DNA from: Bradyrhizobium sp. WSM1417 | Lineage (GTDB): Bacteria > Pseudomonadota > Alphaproteobacteria > Rhizobiales > Xanthobacteraceae | NCBI RefSeq assembly: GCF_000515415.1 | Contig: NZ_KI911783.1 | Coordinates: forward strand, 350,501-414,500 | DNA length: 64,000 nucleotides | Direction of reading: 5' to 3' | Shown: positions 9,474 through 21,845 of the stretch, piece by piece | Layout: each line of letters begins with the position of its first letter | How positions within the stretch are numbered: position 1 is the first letter of the stretch | Notes under the pieces: generated by a model | What the model saw: the letters and a program-made list of their open reading frames with translations, nothing else | What the model was told of the DNA's origin: nothing | Database searches by the model: none | Program-made: the position numbers and the translations under genes

Positions 9474-10037
9474 GTGTCTAAATCAGCCTCCCGCGCCCGC
9501 CTGTTCGAGATCATCCGCCGGCGCTCCTTCGGCCGCGGCGAGGTGACGCTCGCGTCGGGCCGCAAGAGCGACTTCTACTTCAACCTCAAGCCGACCATGC
9601 TCGACCCGGAAGGTGCGACGCTGCTCGCCGAGCTGACCTATGAGGCGCTGAAGGACGACAATCTCGATTTCATCGGCGGGCTCGAGATGGGCGCGGTGCC
9701 GCTGGCCGGCGCGCTGGCGCAGATCTCCTGGATCAAGGGCCATCCCATCGCGGCCTTCTTCGTGCGCAAGAAGCCGAAGGAGCATGGCGCGAAGCTCGCG
9801 ATCGAGGGGCTGCCCAGGGGCGAGACGCTGGAGGGCAAGCGCGTCGTGATCGTCGAGGATGTCACCACCACCGGCGGCTCGGCGATGAAGGCGGTGGAGG
9901 CGGTGCGCGAGACCGGCGCGGAAGTGGTGCTGGTGCTGACCATGGTCGACCGCGAGGAAGGCGCCGACGACACTTTTGGCGCTGCGGGCCTGCCATTCCG
10001 GTCGCTGTACAAGGCGTCGGAATTTTTGAAGGCTTGA
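9474..10037 (+). CDS. pyrE: Orotate phosphoribosyltransferase
   Basis: Converts orotate and PRPP to orotidine 5'-phosphate in de novo pyrimidine synthesis. GTG start at 9474 ([19 protein letters not shown]) gives 187 residues, the usual length for this group; the longer in-frame reading to 9282 runs antisense into the GST leader. The PRPP-binding loop [21 protein letters not shown] is at about residues 123-143, and upstream the catalytic flexible-loop [11 protein letters not shown] is present. It is divergent from the glutathione transferase gene with about 175 bp between starts. Confidence 0.95.
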   Translation: MSKSASRARLFEIIRRRSFGRGEVTLASGRKSDFYFNLKPTMLDPEGATLLAELTYEALKDDNLDFIGGLEMGAVPLAGALAQISWIKGHPIAAFFVRKKPKEHGAKLAIEGLPRGETLEGKRVVIVEDVTTTGGSAMKAVEAVRETGAEVVLVLTMVDREEGADDTFGAAGLPFRSLYKASEFLKA

Positions 10038-10057
10038 GCGGCTAGACTTTCTCCGCC

Positions 10058-10140
10058 GTCGTGCCCGGGCTTGACCCGGGCATCCACGTCTTTGCCGCAC
10101 CAGAGATCGTGGACGGCCGGGACAAGCCCGGCCATGACGA
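10058..10140. repeat. GTCGTGCCCGGGCTTGACCC-type palindromic repeat
   Basis: Two palindromic arms, GCCCGGGCTTGACCCGGGC near 10063 and GGCCGGGACAAGCCCGGCC near 10114, in an inverted pair separated by about 20 bp. A repeat style distinct from the GTCCCGGC and CCTCTCCCC families. It lies directly after pyrE. Confidence 0.7.
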
Positions 10141-10246
10141 GGTCCCGCTCCCCCTCAACCGCTCATTTACCATCCCGCCTTATGGTGAATCATGTGCTGA
10201 GACCTGAGGGTCCCGGCCGGTTGGTAGCGTCGGGTGGAGTAAGCGT

Positions 10247-11062
10247 TTGCGTACAGTCATGTCCCATGCGCGCCGGAATCGCGCGATGCTCGTCGCCGCC
10301 ACACTGGCAGCACCGCTGCTTGCGGCTCCCGCCCCGGTTTCGGCCGAAGGCCTCTTCGATTTCTTCTTCGGCGGAATGCAGCAGCAGCAGCGGCCGCAGC
10401 GTGAGGTGCCGCAGCAGGCGAGCTCCTACGCCGACCCCTTCACCGGCCAGCAGAATGCCGCATCCCCGCAATACGTGCCGCCGACACGTTCGGCCGCGGC
10501 CGGCGGCTCGGGACCGGCGTTCTGCGTGCGCAGCTGCGATGGCAAATATTTCCCGCTGATGCGCGGTCTCACCTCGCCCGCGCAGATGTGTCAGGCCTTC
10601 TGTCCTGCGAGCGCCACCAAGATCTATTTCGGCTCCTCGATCGACGGCGCGGCGTCGCAGACCGGCGAGCGCTATGCCGATAGCGAGAACGCGTTCGCCT
10701 ATCGCAAGGCGCTGCGCGCCGATTGCACCTGCAACGGCCGCGAGCCGGTCGGCCTCGCTCCGGTCGATCTGGCGCTGGACTCATCGCTCAAGCCCGGGGA
10801 CGTGATCGCCACCAGCGACGGCCTCGTCGCCTATACCGGCATCCGCGTCGGCAACGACCAGGCCGCGGACTTCACCCCGGTCGCCTCCTATCCCGGTCTC
10901 ACCGCGCAGGTCCGCGCACGGCTCGGCGAGATGAAGGTGGCGCCGGTGCGCGCCGACACGGTGGCGGCGGATGCCCCTGCCGCGGAGATCGTGCGCGAGA
11001 CGCTGCCTGACGTGACGGTGCCGAAGACGCAGAAGCCCGCGAAGCGGGCTGGGCTGGAGTAA
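10247..11062 (+). CDS. Secreted DUF2865-like protein
   Basis: A 271-residue protein with a cleavable-looking signal sequence (MLVAATLAAPLLAAPAPVSAEG). A Gln/Pro-rich linker follows, then a cysteine-containing core (FCVRSCDGKYFPL, MCQAFCPASATKIYFG, ADCTCNGREP) typical of the uncharacterised DUF2865 family of Rhizobiales. The TTG at 10247 has GGAG at 10236-10239, seven bases upstream, and so is preferred; an ATG four codons later at 10259 is the alternative. The six or so cysteines suggest disulfides in the periplasm. Function is unknown. Confidence 0.8.
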   Translation: MRTVMSHARRNRAMLVAATLAAPLLAAPAPVSAEGLFDFFFGGMQQQQRPQREVPQQASSYADPFTGQQNAASPQYVPPTRSAAAGGSGPAFCVRSCDGKYFPLMRGLTSPAQMCQAFCPASATKIYFGSSIDGAASQTGERYADSENAFAYRKALRADCTCNGREPVGLAPVDLALDSSLKPGDVIATSDGLVAYTGIRVGNDQAADFTPVASYPGLTAQVRARLGEMKVAPVRADTVAADAPAAEIVRETLPDVTVPKTQKPAKRAGLE

Positions 11063-11083
11063 AGCCCCAACTCTCACCAAGTC

Positions 11084-11168
11084 GTCATTGCGAGCGAAGC
11101 GAAGCAATCCAGAATCTTTCCGGAGAGAGGCTCTGGATTGCTTCGTCGCAAGAGCTCCTCGCAATGAC
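11084..11168. repeat. GTCATTGCGAGCGAAGCGAA-type inverted repeat
   Basis: An 85-bp inverted pair: GTCATTGCGAGC...GAAGCAATCCAGA at the left and TCTGGATTGCTTC...GCTCCTCGCAATGAC at the right. It would fold into one long interrupted hairpin and lies between the convergent DUF2865 gene and the hypothetical at 11182. Similar sequences are common in alphaproteobacterial genomes (recalled). Confidence 0.75.
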
Positions 11169-11181
11169 GGAGGATGGTGGA

Positions 11182-11613
11182 TCACCGTCCGATGATCACG
11201 CCGATCACATTCGGCGCCGCCAGATATTTCTCCTCGATCGCCGCGCGCGCGGCGGCGCGGTTGTCTGCCGTGAGCAGGCCGCGCTTCTCGGCCAGGATCA
11301 TCCAGCAAAAACCCCACCAATCGGTGAGCATGCCCTGATCGTCGACGAGGTCATATCCCTGCTCGGCGGCGAAGATGCGCGCATGCGCTTCGTCCAGCGT
11401 GTCTAAGAACAGATGGTCCTCGGCCGAGAACAGATCGTCGCTGACGTCGTCGATGGTGTAGCCCCAGATCGACTGGCACACCGCATTGAACTCGCGGTCG
11501 AACTGGTCGTCGTCGACCGCGTAGCGCCGCGCCGCCTGATGCAGCCGCGACAGCGAGCGCGCGAAATCGGCGATCCTGGTGAGGGCAAACTGGTCGAAGG
11601 CAATGGTGGACAT
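11182..11613 (-). CDS. Conserved hypothetical acidic protein
   Basis: 143 residues from ATG 11611-11613, preceded by a GAGGA ribosome site about five bases upstream; an in-frame start at 11658 would add 15 residues. No signal peptide or membrane segment. The sequence is Asp-rich with aromatic segments (AVCQSIWGYTIDDVSDD, GMLTDWWGFCWMILAEKRG) and looks like a single small helical domain. I do not recognise the family. The ATG choice is supported by the ribosome site. Confidence 0.7.
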   Translation of the reverse strand: MSTIAFDQFALTRIADFARSLSRLHQAARRYAVDDDQFDREFNAVCQSIWGYTIDDVSDDLFSAEDHLFLDTLDEAHARIFAAEQGYDLVDDQGMLTDWWGFCWMILAEKRGLLTADNRAAARAAIEEKYLAAPNVIGVIIGR

Positions 11614-11727
11614 GTAGTCCTCGCGAAGTCTGACGGACGCTAGATATTGTGTCGGCAATGCGCCGAATCACAATGATATATCAAAGACTTGCTAAAGTGT
11701 TCTTAATTTGTTCTATTACTTGCTTAT

Positions 11728-12126
11728 GTCGTCCCGGCGAAGGCCGGGACCCATAACCACCGTTGCCAGACGTTTCCAGGATCGGTGCTCAGCGATGAAT
11801 GCACCAGCCGCGTACTACGTCTACATTCTCGCGAGCCGGCGGTACGGCACGCTATACATCGGCATCTGCAACGACCTGGGCAATCGATTATCACTACATC
11901 GTTCGGGACGTGGTTCGAAGTTCGTCAGCAAGTACGGCGTGACGCGGCTCGTCTATGTCGAGACATACGCAACTCCATCCGAAGCAATCGCACGCGAGAA
12001 GGCGCTGAAGGAATGGCACCGCGACTGGAAGATTCGCCTGATTGAGCAGGAAAATCCGGATTGGCGCGACTTGTCCCATCTCATCTGATAGCGGTGGTTA
12101 TGGGTCCCGGCCTTCGCCGGGACGAC
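11728..12126. mobile_element. Inverted-repeat element carrying a GIY-YIG gene (about 400 bp)
   Basis: A 35-bp perfect terminal inverted repeat starts GTCGTCCCGGCGAAGGCCGG at 11728-11762 and is mirrored at 12092-12126. Each arm is itself a palindrome followed by CCATAACCACCG. Only one gene lies inside, starting 32 bp from the left arm and ending 3 bp before the right arm. The outer 28 bp match the ends of gene-less elements at 4368, 7656 and 16040. No target duplication is obvious at the flanks. Confidence 0.75.
11795..12088 (+). CDS. GIY-YIG nuclease family protein (UPF0213/YhbQ type)
   Basis: A 97-residue single-domain protein starting at ATG 11795. Motif YYVYILASRRYGTLYIGICN gives the two-strand GIY-YIG core (YVY...YIG), followed by R(L)SLHRSG with the catalytic-type Arg and His, and by the helical EAIAREKALKEWHRDWKI segment with the Glu that usually ligates metal. 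The family is related to nicking endonucleases and SLX1-like enzymes; free-standing members lack known targets. An in-frame upstream stretch encoding SSRRRPGP is simply translation of the inverted repeat. The gene is boxed in by 35-bp inverted repeats, suggesting it is part of a mobile unit. Confidence 0.88.
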   Translation: MNAPAAYYVYILASRRYGTLYIGICNDLGNRLSLHRSGRGSKFVSKYGVTRLVYVETYATPSEAIAREKALKEWHRDWKIRLIEQENPDWRDLSHLI

Positions 12127-12152
12127 ACCGTTTTTGTAGCGCGCGATCGTCC

Positions 12153-12407
12153 TCACATCGCCGACATCAACCTATCCCCGCACGCGCTCGCATAAAACTT
12201 GGCGCCGCATTGGCGCTTGATGGCGGCGCAGCGGGCGGCGGGGGATGCGTTATGCGGGAGCGAGACGGCGCAGCTCAGGCCGTCGGCGCTGCGGCCCAGC
12301 TTGCCGGCCGCGAAGGCGGCGCTGGACGCCGTGATGCAGACAACGAGGAAGGTGGCCGCAGCGATTTCGATCAGCCGTCTCATCACCGGTCTCATCAGAG
12401 CTGTCAT
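12153..12407 (-). CDS. Small secreted cysteine-containing hypothetical protein
   Basis: 84 residues from ATG 12405-12407. The N-terminus MRRLIEIAAATFLVVCITAS followed by SAAFAAG is a clear export signal. The mature part of about 50 residues has four cysteines (LSCAV, ARCAAIKRQCGAKF, ASACGD), consistent with two disulfides in the periplasm. No family recognised. It is divergent from glgP, with about 195 bp between their starts. Confidence 0.65.
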   Translation of the reverse strand: MTALMRPVMRRLIEIAAATFLVVCITASSAAFAAGKLGRSADGLSCAVSLPHNASPAARCAAIKRQCGAKFYASACGDRLMSAM

Positions 12408-12603
12408 GGGCGTCTCCTCCACACTGATGGCTGAATTGGCCGCCATTCTAGCACCAAATCCACGTTTCCCCGTATGCGTCCGGGTTCCCAAATCGGCCCG
12501 TTCCTTGCATAATTTTACGCCAGCGCAGTGCACGGTCGCACCAGCGACGGTTCCGGTGCACGGGCAAGATGCGTAGGGTCAGTAGTGTTCTCGCGACCAG
12601 GAA

Positions 12604-15129
<2,526 letters not shown>

Positions 15130-15223
15130 TTTTCCGCTGCGTGAAATCGGTTACCCACGAGGTAATTGCATAAGCCGGCGGCGGACGTGATATGACGTCC
15201 GTCATTGAACGCCGGACCAAACA

Positions 15224-16039
15224 ATGCACGCCAAGCTCCCGCACCCTTTCGACGATGCCACCCGCGTCACGGCCGGCGACTCCAGCTGGCAGGGACACAC
15301 CAGCGACGACTATTGGGCCTTTGTCGGCCCGTTCGGCGGCGTCACCGCTGCGACCATTTTGCGTGCGCTGATCGAGCATCCGGAACGTGCCGGCGATCCG
15401 CTGGCGCTCACCGTCAATTACTGCGCGCCGATCGCGAAGGGGCCGTTCGATCTGGATTTGCGGCTGGTGAAGGCCAATCGCTCCAGCCAGCACTGGAGCG
15501 TCGAACTGTCGCAAGGCGGCGGCGATGTCGCAACGCTCGCCACCGCCGTATTCGCCGAACGCCGGCCGTCCTGGGAGCACAGGGTGGCGCAATATCCTGA
15601 TGCAAAGCCGTTCGGAGAGACGATGCCGTTCCCGAAGATCGCGGCGTCCTGGGCCAACCAGTATGAATTCCGCTTCGTCGAGGGCGAGATGCGGATCGGC
15701 CCGCCCAAGCCCGAGCTCGCCGGCACTTACTCAAAGCTCTGGATCAGTGATCGCGAGCCGCGCAAGCTCGACATGCCGTCGCTGATGTCGATGTCGGACG
15801 CTTTCTTCGGCCGCATCTTCCACGCGCGGCGCGAGCTGGTGCCGTTCGGCACGGTATCGCTGACGACGTATTTCCACACCGACAGCGAAGAGCTCGCGGC
15901 CGAGGACATCACGCGCGTGCTGGCGACCGCCGATTCGAAGATCATGCACAAGAGCTACGCCGACCAGAACGCCGAGCTGTGGTCGCCGAACGGAAGGCTG
16001 CTCGCGACGACGACGCAGATCGCGTATTTCAAGGCTTGA
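15224..16039 (+). CDS. TesB-like acyl-CoA thioesterase (double hotdog)
   Basis: 271 residues with the thioesterase-superfamily layout of two hotdog domains. The first includes AFVGPFGGVTAATILRALIEHP and LTVNYCAPIAKGPFDLDLRL. The second includes SDAFFGRIFHARRELVPFGTVSLTTYFH and ADSKIMHKSYADQNAELWSPNGRLLATTTQ, where the Asp/Gln residues near the C-terminus match the catalytic region of TesB-like enzymes. It would hydrolyse acyl-CoA in the cytoplasm; chain length preference cannot be told. It follows glgP on the same strand after 95 bp, probably with its own promoter. Confidence 0.85.
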   Translation: MHAKLPHPFDDATRVTAGDSSWQGHTSDDYWAFVGPFGGVTAATILRALIEHPERAGDPLALTVNYCAPIAKGPFDLDLRLVKANRSSQHWSVELSQGGGDVATLATAVFAERRPSWEHRVAQYPDAKPFGETMPFPKIAASWANQYEFRFVEGEMRIGPPKPELAGTYSKLWISDREPRKLDMPSLMSMSDAFFGRIFHARRELVPFGTVSLTTYFHTDSEELAAEDITRVLATADSKIMHKSYADQNAELWSPNGRLLATTTQIAYFKA

Positions 16040-16177
16040 GTCGTCCCGGCGAAGGCCGGGACCCATAACCACAGGGTCGAGTTTGGCGAAGACTCGCAGT
16101 GATCTTCTTGGCCGGTATGCGCAACGTGCTCCTTCGATAGATCACGCGGTATGGGTCCCGGCCTTCGCCGGGACGAC
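16040..16177. repeat. MITE-like inverted-repeat element, copy C (138 bp)
   Basis: Starts GTCGTCCCGGCGAAGGCCGG one base after the thioesterase stop codon and ends with the complement at 16177. Interior blocks CCATAACCACAGGGTCGAGT, GGCGAAGACTCG and TCGATAGATCACGCGGTATG match copies A (inverted) and B. Confidence 0.88.
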
Positions 16178-16214
16178 ACTGAGTATGAGGTTTCCGCGAG
16201 TGACCACCAACAAG

Positions 16215-16240
16215 AAGGGCGGCCTCACGGCCGCCCTTTT
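16215..16240. terminator. Bidirectional rho-independent terminator
   Basis: A perfect 10-bp stem AAGGGCGGCC/GGCCGCCCTT with a TCAC tetraloop, followed by TTTT on the plus strand. It sits between the convergent thioesterase (plus) and pckA (minus, stop at 16261) and can serve both. Confidence 0.8.
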
Positions 16241-16260
16241 GCATTCCAGACAGAGAGAAA

Positions 16261-17877
16261 CTACTCCGCCGCGAGCTTCACGTCCGGTGCAGCGGCGCGG
16301 ACCTCGGCGTCGACCTGGGCTTCGAACTTGGCAAAGTTCTTCTGGAACATGCCGACCAGGGCGCGGGCGGTCTTGTCGAACTCATCCTTGTCCTTCCAGG
16401 TGTTGACCGGATTGAGGATCTCGCTCGGCACGCCGGGCAGCGCGGTCGGGACCGCGAAGCCGAAATATTTGTCGGTGCGGAATTCGACGTTGCGCAAACT
16501 GCCGTCGAGCGCCGCGGTCAGCAGCGCGCGCGTCACCTTGATCGGCATGCGCGAGCCAGTGCCGTACTTGCCGCCGGTCCACCCCGTGTTGACCAGCCAG
16601 CAGTCGACATTGTGCTGGGCGATCAGGTCGCGCAGCATGTTGCCGTAGACGCTAGGATCGAGCGGCAGGAAGGGCGAGCCGAAGCAGGTCGAGAATTCCG
16701 GCTGCGGCTCGTTGCCGAGACCGCGCTCGGTGCCGGCTACCTTCGCCGTGTAGCCCGAGAGGAAGTGATACATCGCCTGCGCCGGCGAGAGCTTGGCGAT
16801 CGGCGGCAGCACGCCGAACGCATCGGCGGCGAGCATTACCACGTTCTTCGGCTGCGGGGCGCGGCCGGTGCGCGAGGCGTTCGGGATGAATTCGAGCGGA
16901 TAGGCCGAGCGCGTGTTCTCGGTCTTGGAGCCGTCGTCGAAGTCGACCACGCGGGTGTCTTCGTCGAGCACGCAATTCTCAAGCACCGCGCCGAAGCGGG
17001 TCGAGGCGGCGTAGATCTCGGGCTCGGCTTCCTGCGACAGCTTGATGCACTTGGCGTAGCAGCCGCCTTCGAAATTGAAGACGCCGTTCGGGCCCCAGCC
17101 GTGTTCGTCATCGCCGATCAGCGTGCGGTTCGGATCGGCCGACAGCGTGGTCTTGCCGGTGCCGGACAGGCCGAAGAAGATCGCGGTATCGCCCTTGGCG
17201 CCGACATTGGCCGAGCAATGCATCGGCATCACGCCGCGCTCGGGCAGATAGTAGTTCAGCGTGGTGAAGACCGACTTCTTCATCTCGCCGGCATAATAAG
17301 ACCCGCCGATCAGGACGATCTTGCGGGCGAAATCGATCGCGACGACGTTCTCCGACTTGCAGCCATGGCGCTTCGGATCGGCGCGGAAGCTCGGCATGTC
17401 GATGATGGTGAGCTCGGGCACGAACGCCGAGAGCTCGATCGCCTCGGGACGGATCAGCAGCGTGCGAATGAACAGCGAGTGCCAGGCGAGCTCGGTGAAG
17501 ACGCGGGTTTTGATGCGGTAGGCCGGATCGGCGCCGCCGTAGAGGTCCTGCGCGAACAGCGACTTGCCTTCGGCGTGCTTGAGGAAGTCCTGGTAGAGCG
17601 TCTCGAACTGCTCTGCGGTGATCGACTGGTTGCCGGCCCACCACATCTTCTTGTCCGTGGTGGCGTCACGTACCGTGAACTTGTCCTTGGGGCTGCGGCC
17701 GGTGAACTCACCGGTGTCGGCGCAGAGCGCGCCATCGGCCGACAGCACCGCCTCGCCCGCGGAGAGCGAGTATTGATAGAGTTGCGGCGCACCGAGGTTC
17801 CAGTGAACCTGCTTGAGATTCTTTAAGCCGAATTTGTCGGCGCCGAAGGCACCGTTGCGCACGCCCGTCTCTTGCAC
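16261..17877 (-). CDS. pckA: Phosphoenolpyruvate carboxykinase (ATP)
   Basis: Decarboxylates and phosphorylates oxaloacetate to phosphoenolpyruvate, the entry to gluconeogenesis on C4-dicarboxylates. 538 residues from GTG 17875-17877, which has a strong AGGAGG eight bases upstream; longer in-frame readings are rejected on this ground. The kinase P-loop [14 protein letters not shown], the metal-binding [16 protein letters not shown], the substrate-site [23 protein letters not shown] and LIGDDEHGW blocks are all present. In many alphaproteobacteria pckA neighbours chvI/chvG; here a CHAT gene and a HugZ-like gene lie between. Confidence 0.97.
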   Translation of the reverse strand: MQETGVRNGAFGADKFGLKNLKQVHWNLGAPQLYQYSLSAGEAVLSADGALCADTGEFTGRSPKDKFTVRDATTDKKMWWAGNQSITAEQFETLYQDFLKHAEGKSLFAQDLYGGADPAYRIKTRVFTELAWHSLFIRTLLIRPEAIELSAFVPELTIIDMPSFRADPKRHGCKSENVVAIDFARKIVLIGGSYYAGEMKKSVFTTLNYYLPERGVMPMHCSANVGAKGDTAIFFGLSGTGKTTLSADPNRTLIGDDEHGWGPNGVFNFEGGCYAKCIKLSQEAEPEIYAASTRFGAVLENCVLDEDTRVVDFDDGSKTENTRSAYPLEFIPNASRTGRAPQPKNVVMLAADAFGVLPPIAKLSPAQAMYHFLSGYTAKVAGTERGLGNEPQPEFSTCFGSPFLPLDPSVYGNMLRDLIAQHNVDCWLVNTGWTGGKYGTGSRMPIKVTRALLTAALDGSLRNVEFRTDKYFGFAVPTALPGVPSEILNPVNTWKDKDEFDKTARALVGMFQKNFAKFEAQVDAEVRAAAPDVKLAAE

Positions 17878-18177
17878 GAAAAATCCTCCTAGAACCCACT
17901 CAGCGCGATCATGCTCGGCGCCGCCGCGGTCACCGTGATTACAGGCCGTTCGGCCTCGGTTGGAACGACCTAATACTGATGAACGCTGGCGTTGCCAAGC
18001 TGATCCCTTAGGATTTGGTTTATTCAAGGACCGCGCCAAACGTCGCGCATGTCTGCTCTGAGCAGGCGCATCAAAAAAACAACAATGATCGCGCAACCAA
18101 ATGTGCGTTTCGGCGTTTCCCGAGATTGTTGCGACGCACAATATCGAAGACAACTGAAGGACAATCGCAAGCCCACC
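17878..18177. promoter_or_regulatory. Intergenic region upstream of pckA (300 bp)
   Basis: Leader and promoter region of pckA between its start and the end of the TPR-CHAT gene. Contains the AGGAGG site (about 17885-17890) but no clear promoter hexamers or terminator that I can identify. No gene is seen here. Confidence 0.4.
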
Positions 18178-20790
18178 CTATCGTACCGCGCCTTCGCCGA
18201 TGAGCGCGAAGGGCCCCCACATCGCAGGATACGCGTTGCGCGGAGACGAGGTGTCGTCAACATAGGTTAACATTGCGCGGCGCAAGGCTTCGGCACGCCC
18301 CATTGTTGGTTCGTTTTTGAGCAGCTCGAAAGTCATCGTGGTCAGGCGTGTGGCAGCTTCCGAATCCACGGCCCAATGCGAGACCAGCAGTGCGCGCGCG
18401 CCGGCGTAGAAGAACGAGCGCGCCAGTCCGGACAGGGCCTCGGCGCCCGGCTTGTCGCCCGCGATGGTGTTGCAGGCCGACAGCACAACCCAATCCGCAT
18501 TGAGCTTGAGCTGAGCGACTTCACTTGCGGTGAGCAGACCATCGTCGAACTCAGTGGGCTGATCGGGAATGGAGAGCGCGAGCGAGGGCTCACCCAGTCC
18601 CTTGATGTCGCCGGCAACGAGGCCGTGGGTGGCAAAGTAGATGATGCCGTATTGAGCAAGCGCTGCACGCTTGAGCGTCGTCTCGCTGGCGTCGCGGCCG
18701 AGATGGATATCGGCCTCGGCAGCCCCGACATCCCTGGCCACCGCGTTCAACTCATCGGCGGTGTCGGGCAGTTGCGGCAGCGCCTGCGCAAGCCGCGCGC
18801 GATCGACGCCGGCACCGCGCCAGAAATCACTATAGGCGATGGTCGCGATGCTGCGCGCGGCGACCTTGCCGTTCGCGGCGCGCCGCTCGGCGGCGGCCCC
18901 TTCCAGTGCGGGATTGAACACGGGATCGCCAAAGCCTGTCATCGGCTTCACGCTTTGGTCCCGACGCGCGAAGGCGCGCAGCGATTTCAGACTGACCACC
19001 GACGGCAGCACCGAGACGGCCTGACGCCGCAGCAGCCAGGCGGCGCCGCGATAGCCTTCGAGGGTGTCCGGGATCGCAGCCTGCGGCTTCTCGGTGACGA
19101 GCAGATGAAACGGCAATGCGGTCAGCGCAGCCGACGGCACCACCAGCAGGCTGCGCTTGTCCTTTGTCAACGTCTCGACCGGACCGAGCAGCGCGACATG
19201 GAGTTCGTTGGCGAGTGCGAGATCGAACAATCCGGATTTGCCGGAGGCATCGCGCGCTTTGCCGACATCGAGTCCCTTGCGGAATGCCGTCACCTTCTGC
19301 GTCAGCGCATCCGCGCCGAGTGGAATAGCCTTCCAGTCCACGCCCTCGCGCGTGATCGCGACGACATAGCTCTGCTTGTCGACGACGGAGTAGAGCACCA
19401 TCGCCTCGTCGGCCGACAGCAGCGACTGGATGTCCTTTGCGGTCAACGGCAGGGGATTGGAAAGCGACGCGTAGTCGGGAAACTCGACCGCGAGCGTTTT
19501 CTGCAAGCCCGCACGCTCGTTGGCAATCGTTGCAATCCGCGCCCGGCTGCGCTGCTCGGTCGCGAGATCGCGCTGCGCGGATTGCTTCGACACCGCGGTG
19601 ACGATCGCCTTGTCGAGTGCCTCGGACTCAGCCGCGAGATCCTGGTCCCGGCGCACCAGCTCGGCGAGGCGGTCGCTGCCGGCGGCAAGCCGAACCGCGA
19701 GCTTGTTCACGGCGGATGCGGCGGAGGATTGCGTGCCGCGCTGGATCGCGGCGAGGGCCTCGTCCAGCGCCTTGTCGCCGGGCAGCAGATCCTGTTGGCG
19801 CGCGGCAAACAGGACCGGCAACACGACGCGCAACTGCGCGCGATCGCCCCGAAGCGTCTTTTCCGCGAGCGGCAATGCGTCCGCGGTGCGCCCGGCCACG
19901 TAGAGGAAATAAGCGAGATTGCTGGTCGAGGTCATGACCTCGGGGTGATCGAGCCCGAGCGCGCGTTCGCGGATGACCAGCGCGCGGCGATAGAGCGGCT
20001 CGGCGTCGCCGTAGCGCTGCTGGTGCTCGTAGAGCCCGGCGAGATTGTTCAGCGAGCGGGCGACGTCGGGATGATCCGGTCCCAGCACCTTCTCCCGGAT
20101 CGCGAGCGAGCGTTTGATCGGCGCTTCCGCGTCCGGATCGCGATTGAGATCGCGATAGACCTGGCCGAGATTGTTCAGGACGGTGGCCACCGCCGGATGC
20201 TCGGAGCCACCGGCCTTCTGGTAGATCGCGAGCGCCCGCTGAAACAGCGGCTCGGCGTCGGCATAGTGCTGCTGCTTCACATAGAGCGTGGCGAGATTAT
20301 TGAGCGACTGGCCGACATCGGGATGCTCGCGCGACAATCCCTTCTCGCGAACGGCGAGCGCGCGCTTGAATAGCGGCTCAGCCTCGGCGTAGCGGCTCTG
20401 CCGCTGGTAGAGCGCAGCGAGGTTGCTCAGTTCGGCTCCGATCAACGGGGTTTCGAGACCGAGCGACTTTTCCATCAGCATGATGGCGCGCTTGTAGAGC
20501 GGCTCCGCCAGATCGTCGTGGCCCTGACCGGCATGAACCTGGCCGAGGTTGTTCAGCGCGGCGGCGAGCTCGCGACCGGTGTCGCTCTTCTCCAGGTTCG
20601 CGACCATGCCTTGCGCCAGCGGCAGTGCTTCCGAATATCTGCCGGCGCTCATCAGGGCGTTGATCCGCGCGCTCTCCGCGGCGAGACCTTTCTGGGCAGG
20701 GCTTGTCTGAGCAAGGCTGGGCGTGACAAGCGATGCGGTGATCGCGAGCGTCAAACCCGCAACCAGCGTCAGTTTTTTCCATTCTGCCAT
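18178..20790 (-). CDS. Secreted TPR-CHAT protein (caspase-like protease family)
   Basis: 870 residues from ATG 20788-20790. An export signal ([22 protein letters not shown]) is followed by about six 42-residue tetratricopeptide repeats of the kinesin-light-chain type ([24 protein letters not shown] and relatives, roughly residues 60-330). A helical linker and a C-terminal CHAT domain of about 350 residues follow. The caspase-like dyad is intact: H722 in YFATHG and C773 in VLSACNT. The CHAT family includes peptidases activated through their TPRs, some in defence or cell-death systems; an exported version would act in the periplasm. No partner effector is adjacent. Target unknown. Confidence 0.88.
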   Translation of the reverse strand: MAEWKKLTLVAGLTLAITASLVTPSLAQTSPAQKGLAAESARINALMSAGRYSEALPLAQGMVANLEKSDTGRELAAALNNLGQVHAGQGHDDLAEPLYKRAIMLMEKSLGLETPLIGAELSNLAALYQRQSRYAEAEPLFKRALAVREKGLSREHPDVGQSLNNLATLYVKQQHYADAEPLFQRALAIYQKAGGSEHPAVATVLNNLGQVYRDLNRDPDAEAPIKRSLAIREKVLGPDHPDVARSLNNLAGLYEHQQRYGDAEPLYRRALVIRERALGLDHPEVMTSTSNLAYFLYVAGRTADALPLAEKTLRGDRAQLRVVLPVLFAARQQDLLPGDKALDEALAAIQRGTQSSAASAVNKLAVRLAAGSDRLAELVRRDQDLAAESEALDKAIVTAVSKQSAQRDLATEQRSRARIATIANERAGLQKTLAVEFPDYASLSNPLPLTAKDIQSLLSADEAMVLYSVVDKQSYVVAITREGVDWKAIPLGADALTQKVTAFRKGLDVGKARDASGKSGLFDLALANELHVALLGPVETLTKDKRSLLVVPSAALTALPFHLLVTEKPQAAIPDTLEGYRGAAWLLRRQAVSVLPSVVSLKSLRAFARRDQSVKPMTGFGDPVFNPALEGAAAERRAANGKVAARSIATIAYSDFWRGAGVDRARLAQALPQLPDTADELNAVARDVGAAEADIHLGRDASETTLKRAALAQYGIIYFATHGLVAGDIKGLGEPSLALSIPDQPTEFDDGLLTASEVAQLKLNADWVVLSACNTIAGDKPGAEALSGLARSFFYAGARALLVSHWAVDSEAATRLTTMTFELLKNEPTMGRAEALRRAMLTYVDDTSSPRNAYPAMWGPFALIGEGAVR

Positions 20791-20854
20791 GACGCTCTCG
20801 CCGGCCGCCTTCTGACCAATTATGGTCTTGGGTCGCCGCGATGGGCAGCAGCGT

Positions 20855-21631
20855 TCAATGTGTCGCGCTCTGGTCCATCCTGCTGCGCGCTTCGCCGGCG
20901 AGGCGAACCAGCATCTTGCGCAACGCCGTGCCATCAGCGACGCGCTCCGGAAAATCCAACCGCAAGGCGGTCTGGCCGTCCTGCATGTCGAGGCCCTCCG
21001 GATCGCAGCCGGTGCAGCGCCAGTCGCCGGCGGCAGCACCCAGCAATTTTGTGGCGTAGAGGCCCATGGCCTCGCGGTGGTCGGCATTCATGTGCTCGAC
21101 CGCCCCCTGCTCCGCCGCCAGCAAGTCCTCGGCCCCCGTGAGGTCGGTCAGGAATTGCTCCGGCTTGAGGTCGACGATCCGGCCGAAGCCGGCGACCAGA
21201 TGGGTTCCCGTGGGCCGAATCCGGAAGAAGGAAAAATCCTTAAAGGAAACAAAAGCTTCCGCTGAGGGATGGGCATTGAGATACCGTCGCCGGAGCAGGT
21301 CCTTGTCCGCGTCGGCCGGCTCGGCATGGCCGGACAGCATGATTCGGGCACCTTCCAGCGGATCGCCCGCCGCGCGCTCGTCCAGCATCAGGGACATCCG
21401 GCTGTCGGCCAGGATGTTCCTGGTGTGCACGGCCAATTCCGAGATCAGCAGGATCGGAGAGCCATCCGGATGGCTGGCCAGATTGACCAGGGAGCAATAG
21501 GGATCGCCGCTGCCGGCCATCAACGTCGCCAGGGCACCCTGCCGTGACCGCCGCAGCAGCGATCTGGCGAGCTTTCCGGGGTCGAAATCAGGGGTCGGTT
21601 GCATCGGCTTTCTCGGGTCAGGTGGTTGCAT
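20855..21631 (-). CDS. HugZ/HutZ-like heme-binding protein (PNPOx fold plus DUF2470)
   Basis: 258 residues, or 249 from the ATG at 21602-21604. The N-terminal split-barrel pyridoxamine-phosphate-oxidase-like domain has [24 protein letters not shown] and [18 protein letters not shown]-terminal DUF2470 domain starts near [17 protein letters not shown], whose histidines match the heme-ligand region of HugZ. Such proteins help release iron from heme or are heme-responsive oxidoreductases; both are inferences from family. It lies between the CHAT gene and chvI, divergent from chvI. Confidence 0.85.
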   Translation of the reverse strand: MQPPDPRKPMQPTPDFDPGKLARSLLRRSRQGALATLMAGSGDPYCSLVNLASHPDGSPILLISELAVHTRNILADSRMSLMLDERAAGDPLEGARIMLSGHAEPADADKDLLRRRYLNAHPSAEAFVSFKDFSFFRIRPTGTHLVAGFGRIVDLKPEQFLTDLTGAEDLLAAEQGAVEHMNADHREAMGLYATKLLGAAAGDWRCTGCDPEGLDMQDGQTALRLDFPERVADGTALRKMLVRLAGEARSRMDQSATH

Positions 21632-21845
21632 GGAGGGCCTTTTTTCGGGTAAACCGGGGCCCGGTTATGGGTCGAGATGCGGCGAATCTGCCGTGTTTCG
21701 TGGAACTTGGTCACACTTCAGCCTAGCTTGCATTGCTCGGTGACAAGGTTCGAATGCCAACTCGGCACCCATGTATGCGGCGCATCAGTGGATTGCTCGC
21801 CGTTTTCAAGCCACGACCCAAACGGAAAGCAGAAAGCAGAGGCTC

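Noticed and set aside
11708..11794. N-terminal extension of the GIY-YIG gene from TTG 11708
   Set aside because: It only translates the left inverted repeat; the ATG at 11795 starts the conserved domain.
18376..20373. 665-codon plus-strand frame opposite the TPR-CHAT gene
   Set aside because: Repeat-like only because the TPRs on the other strand are repetitive; no family features.
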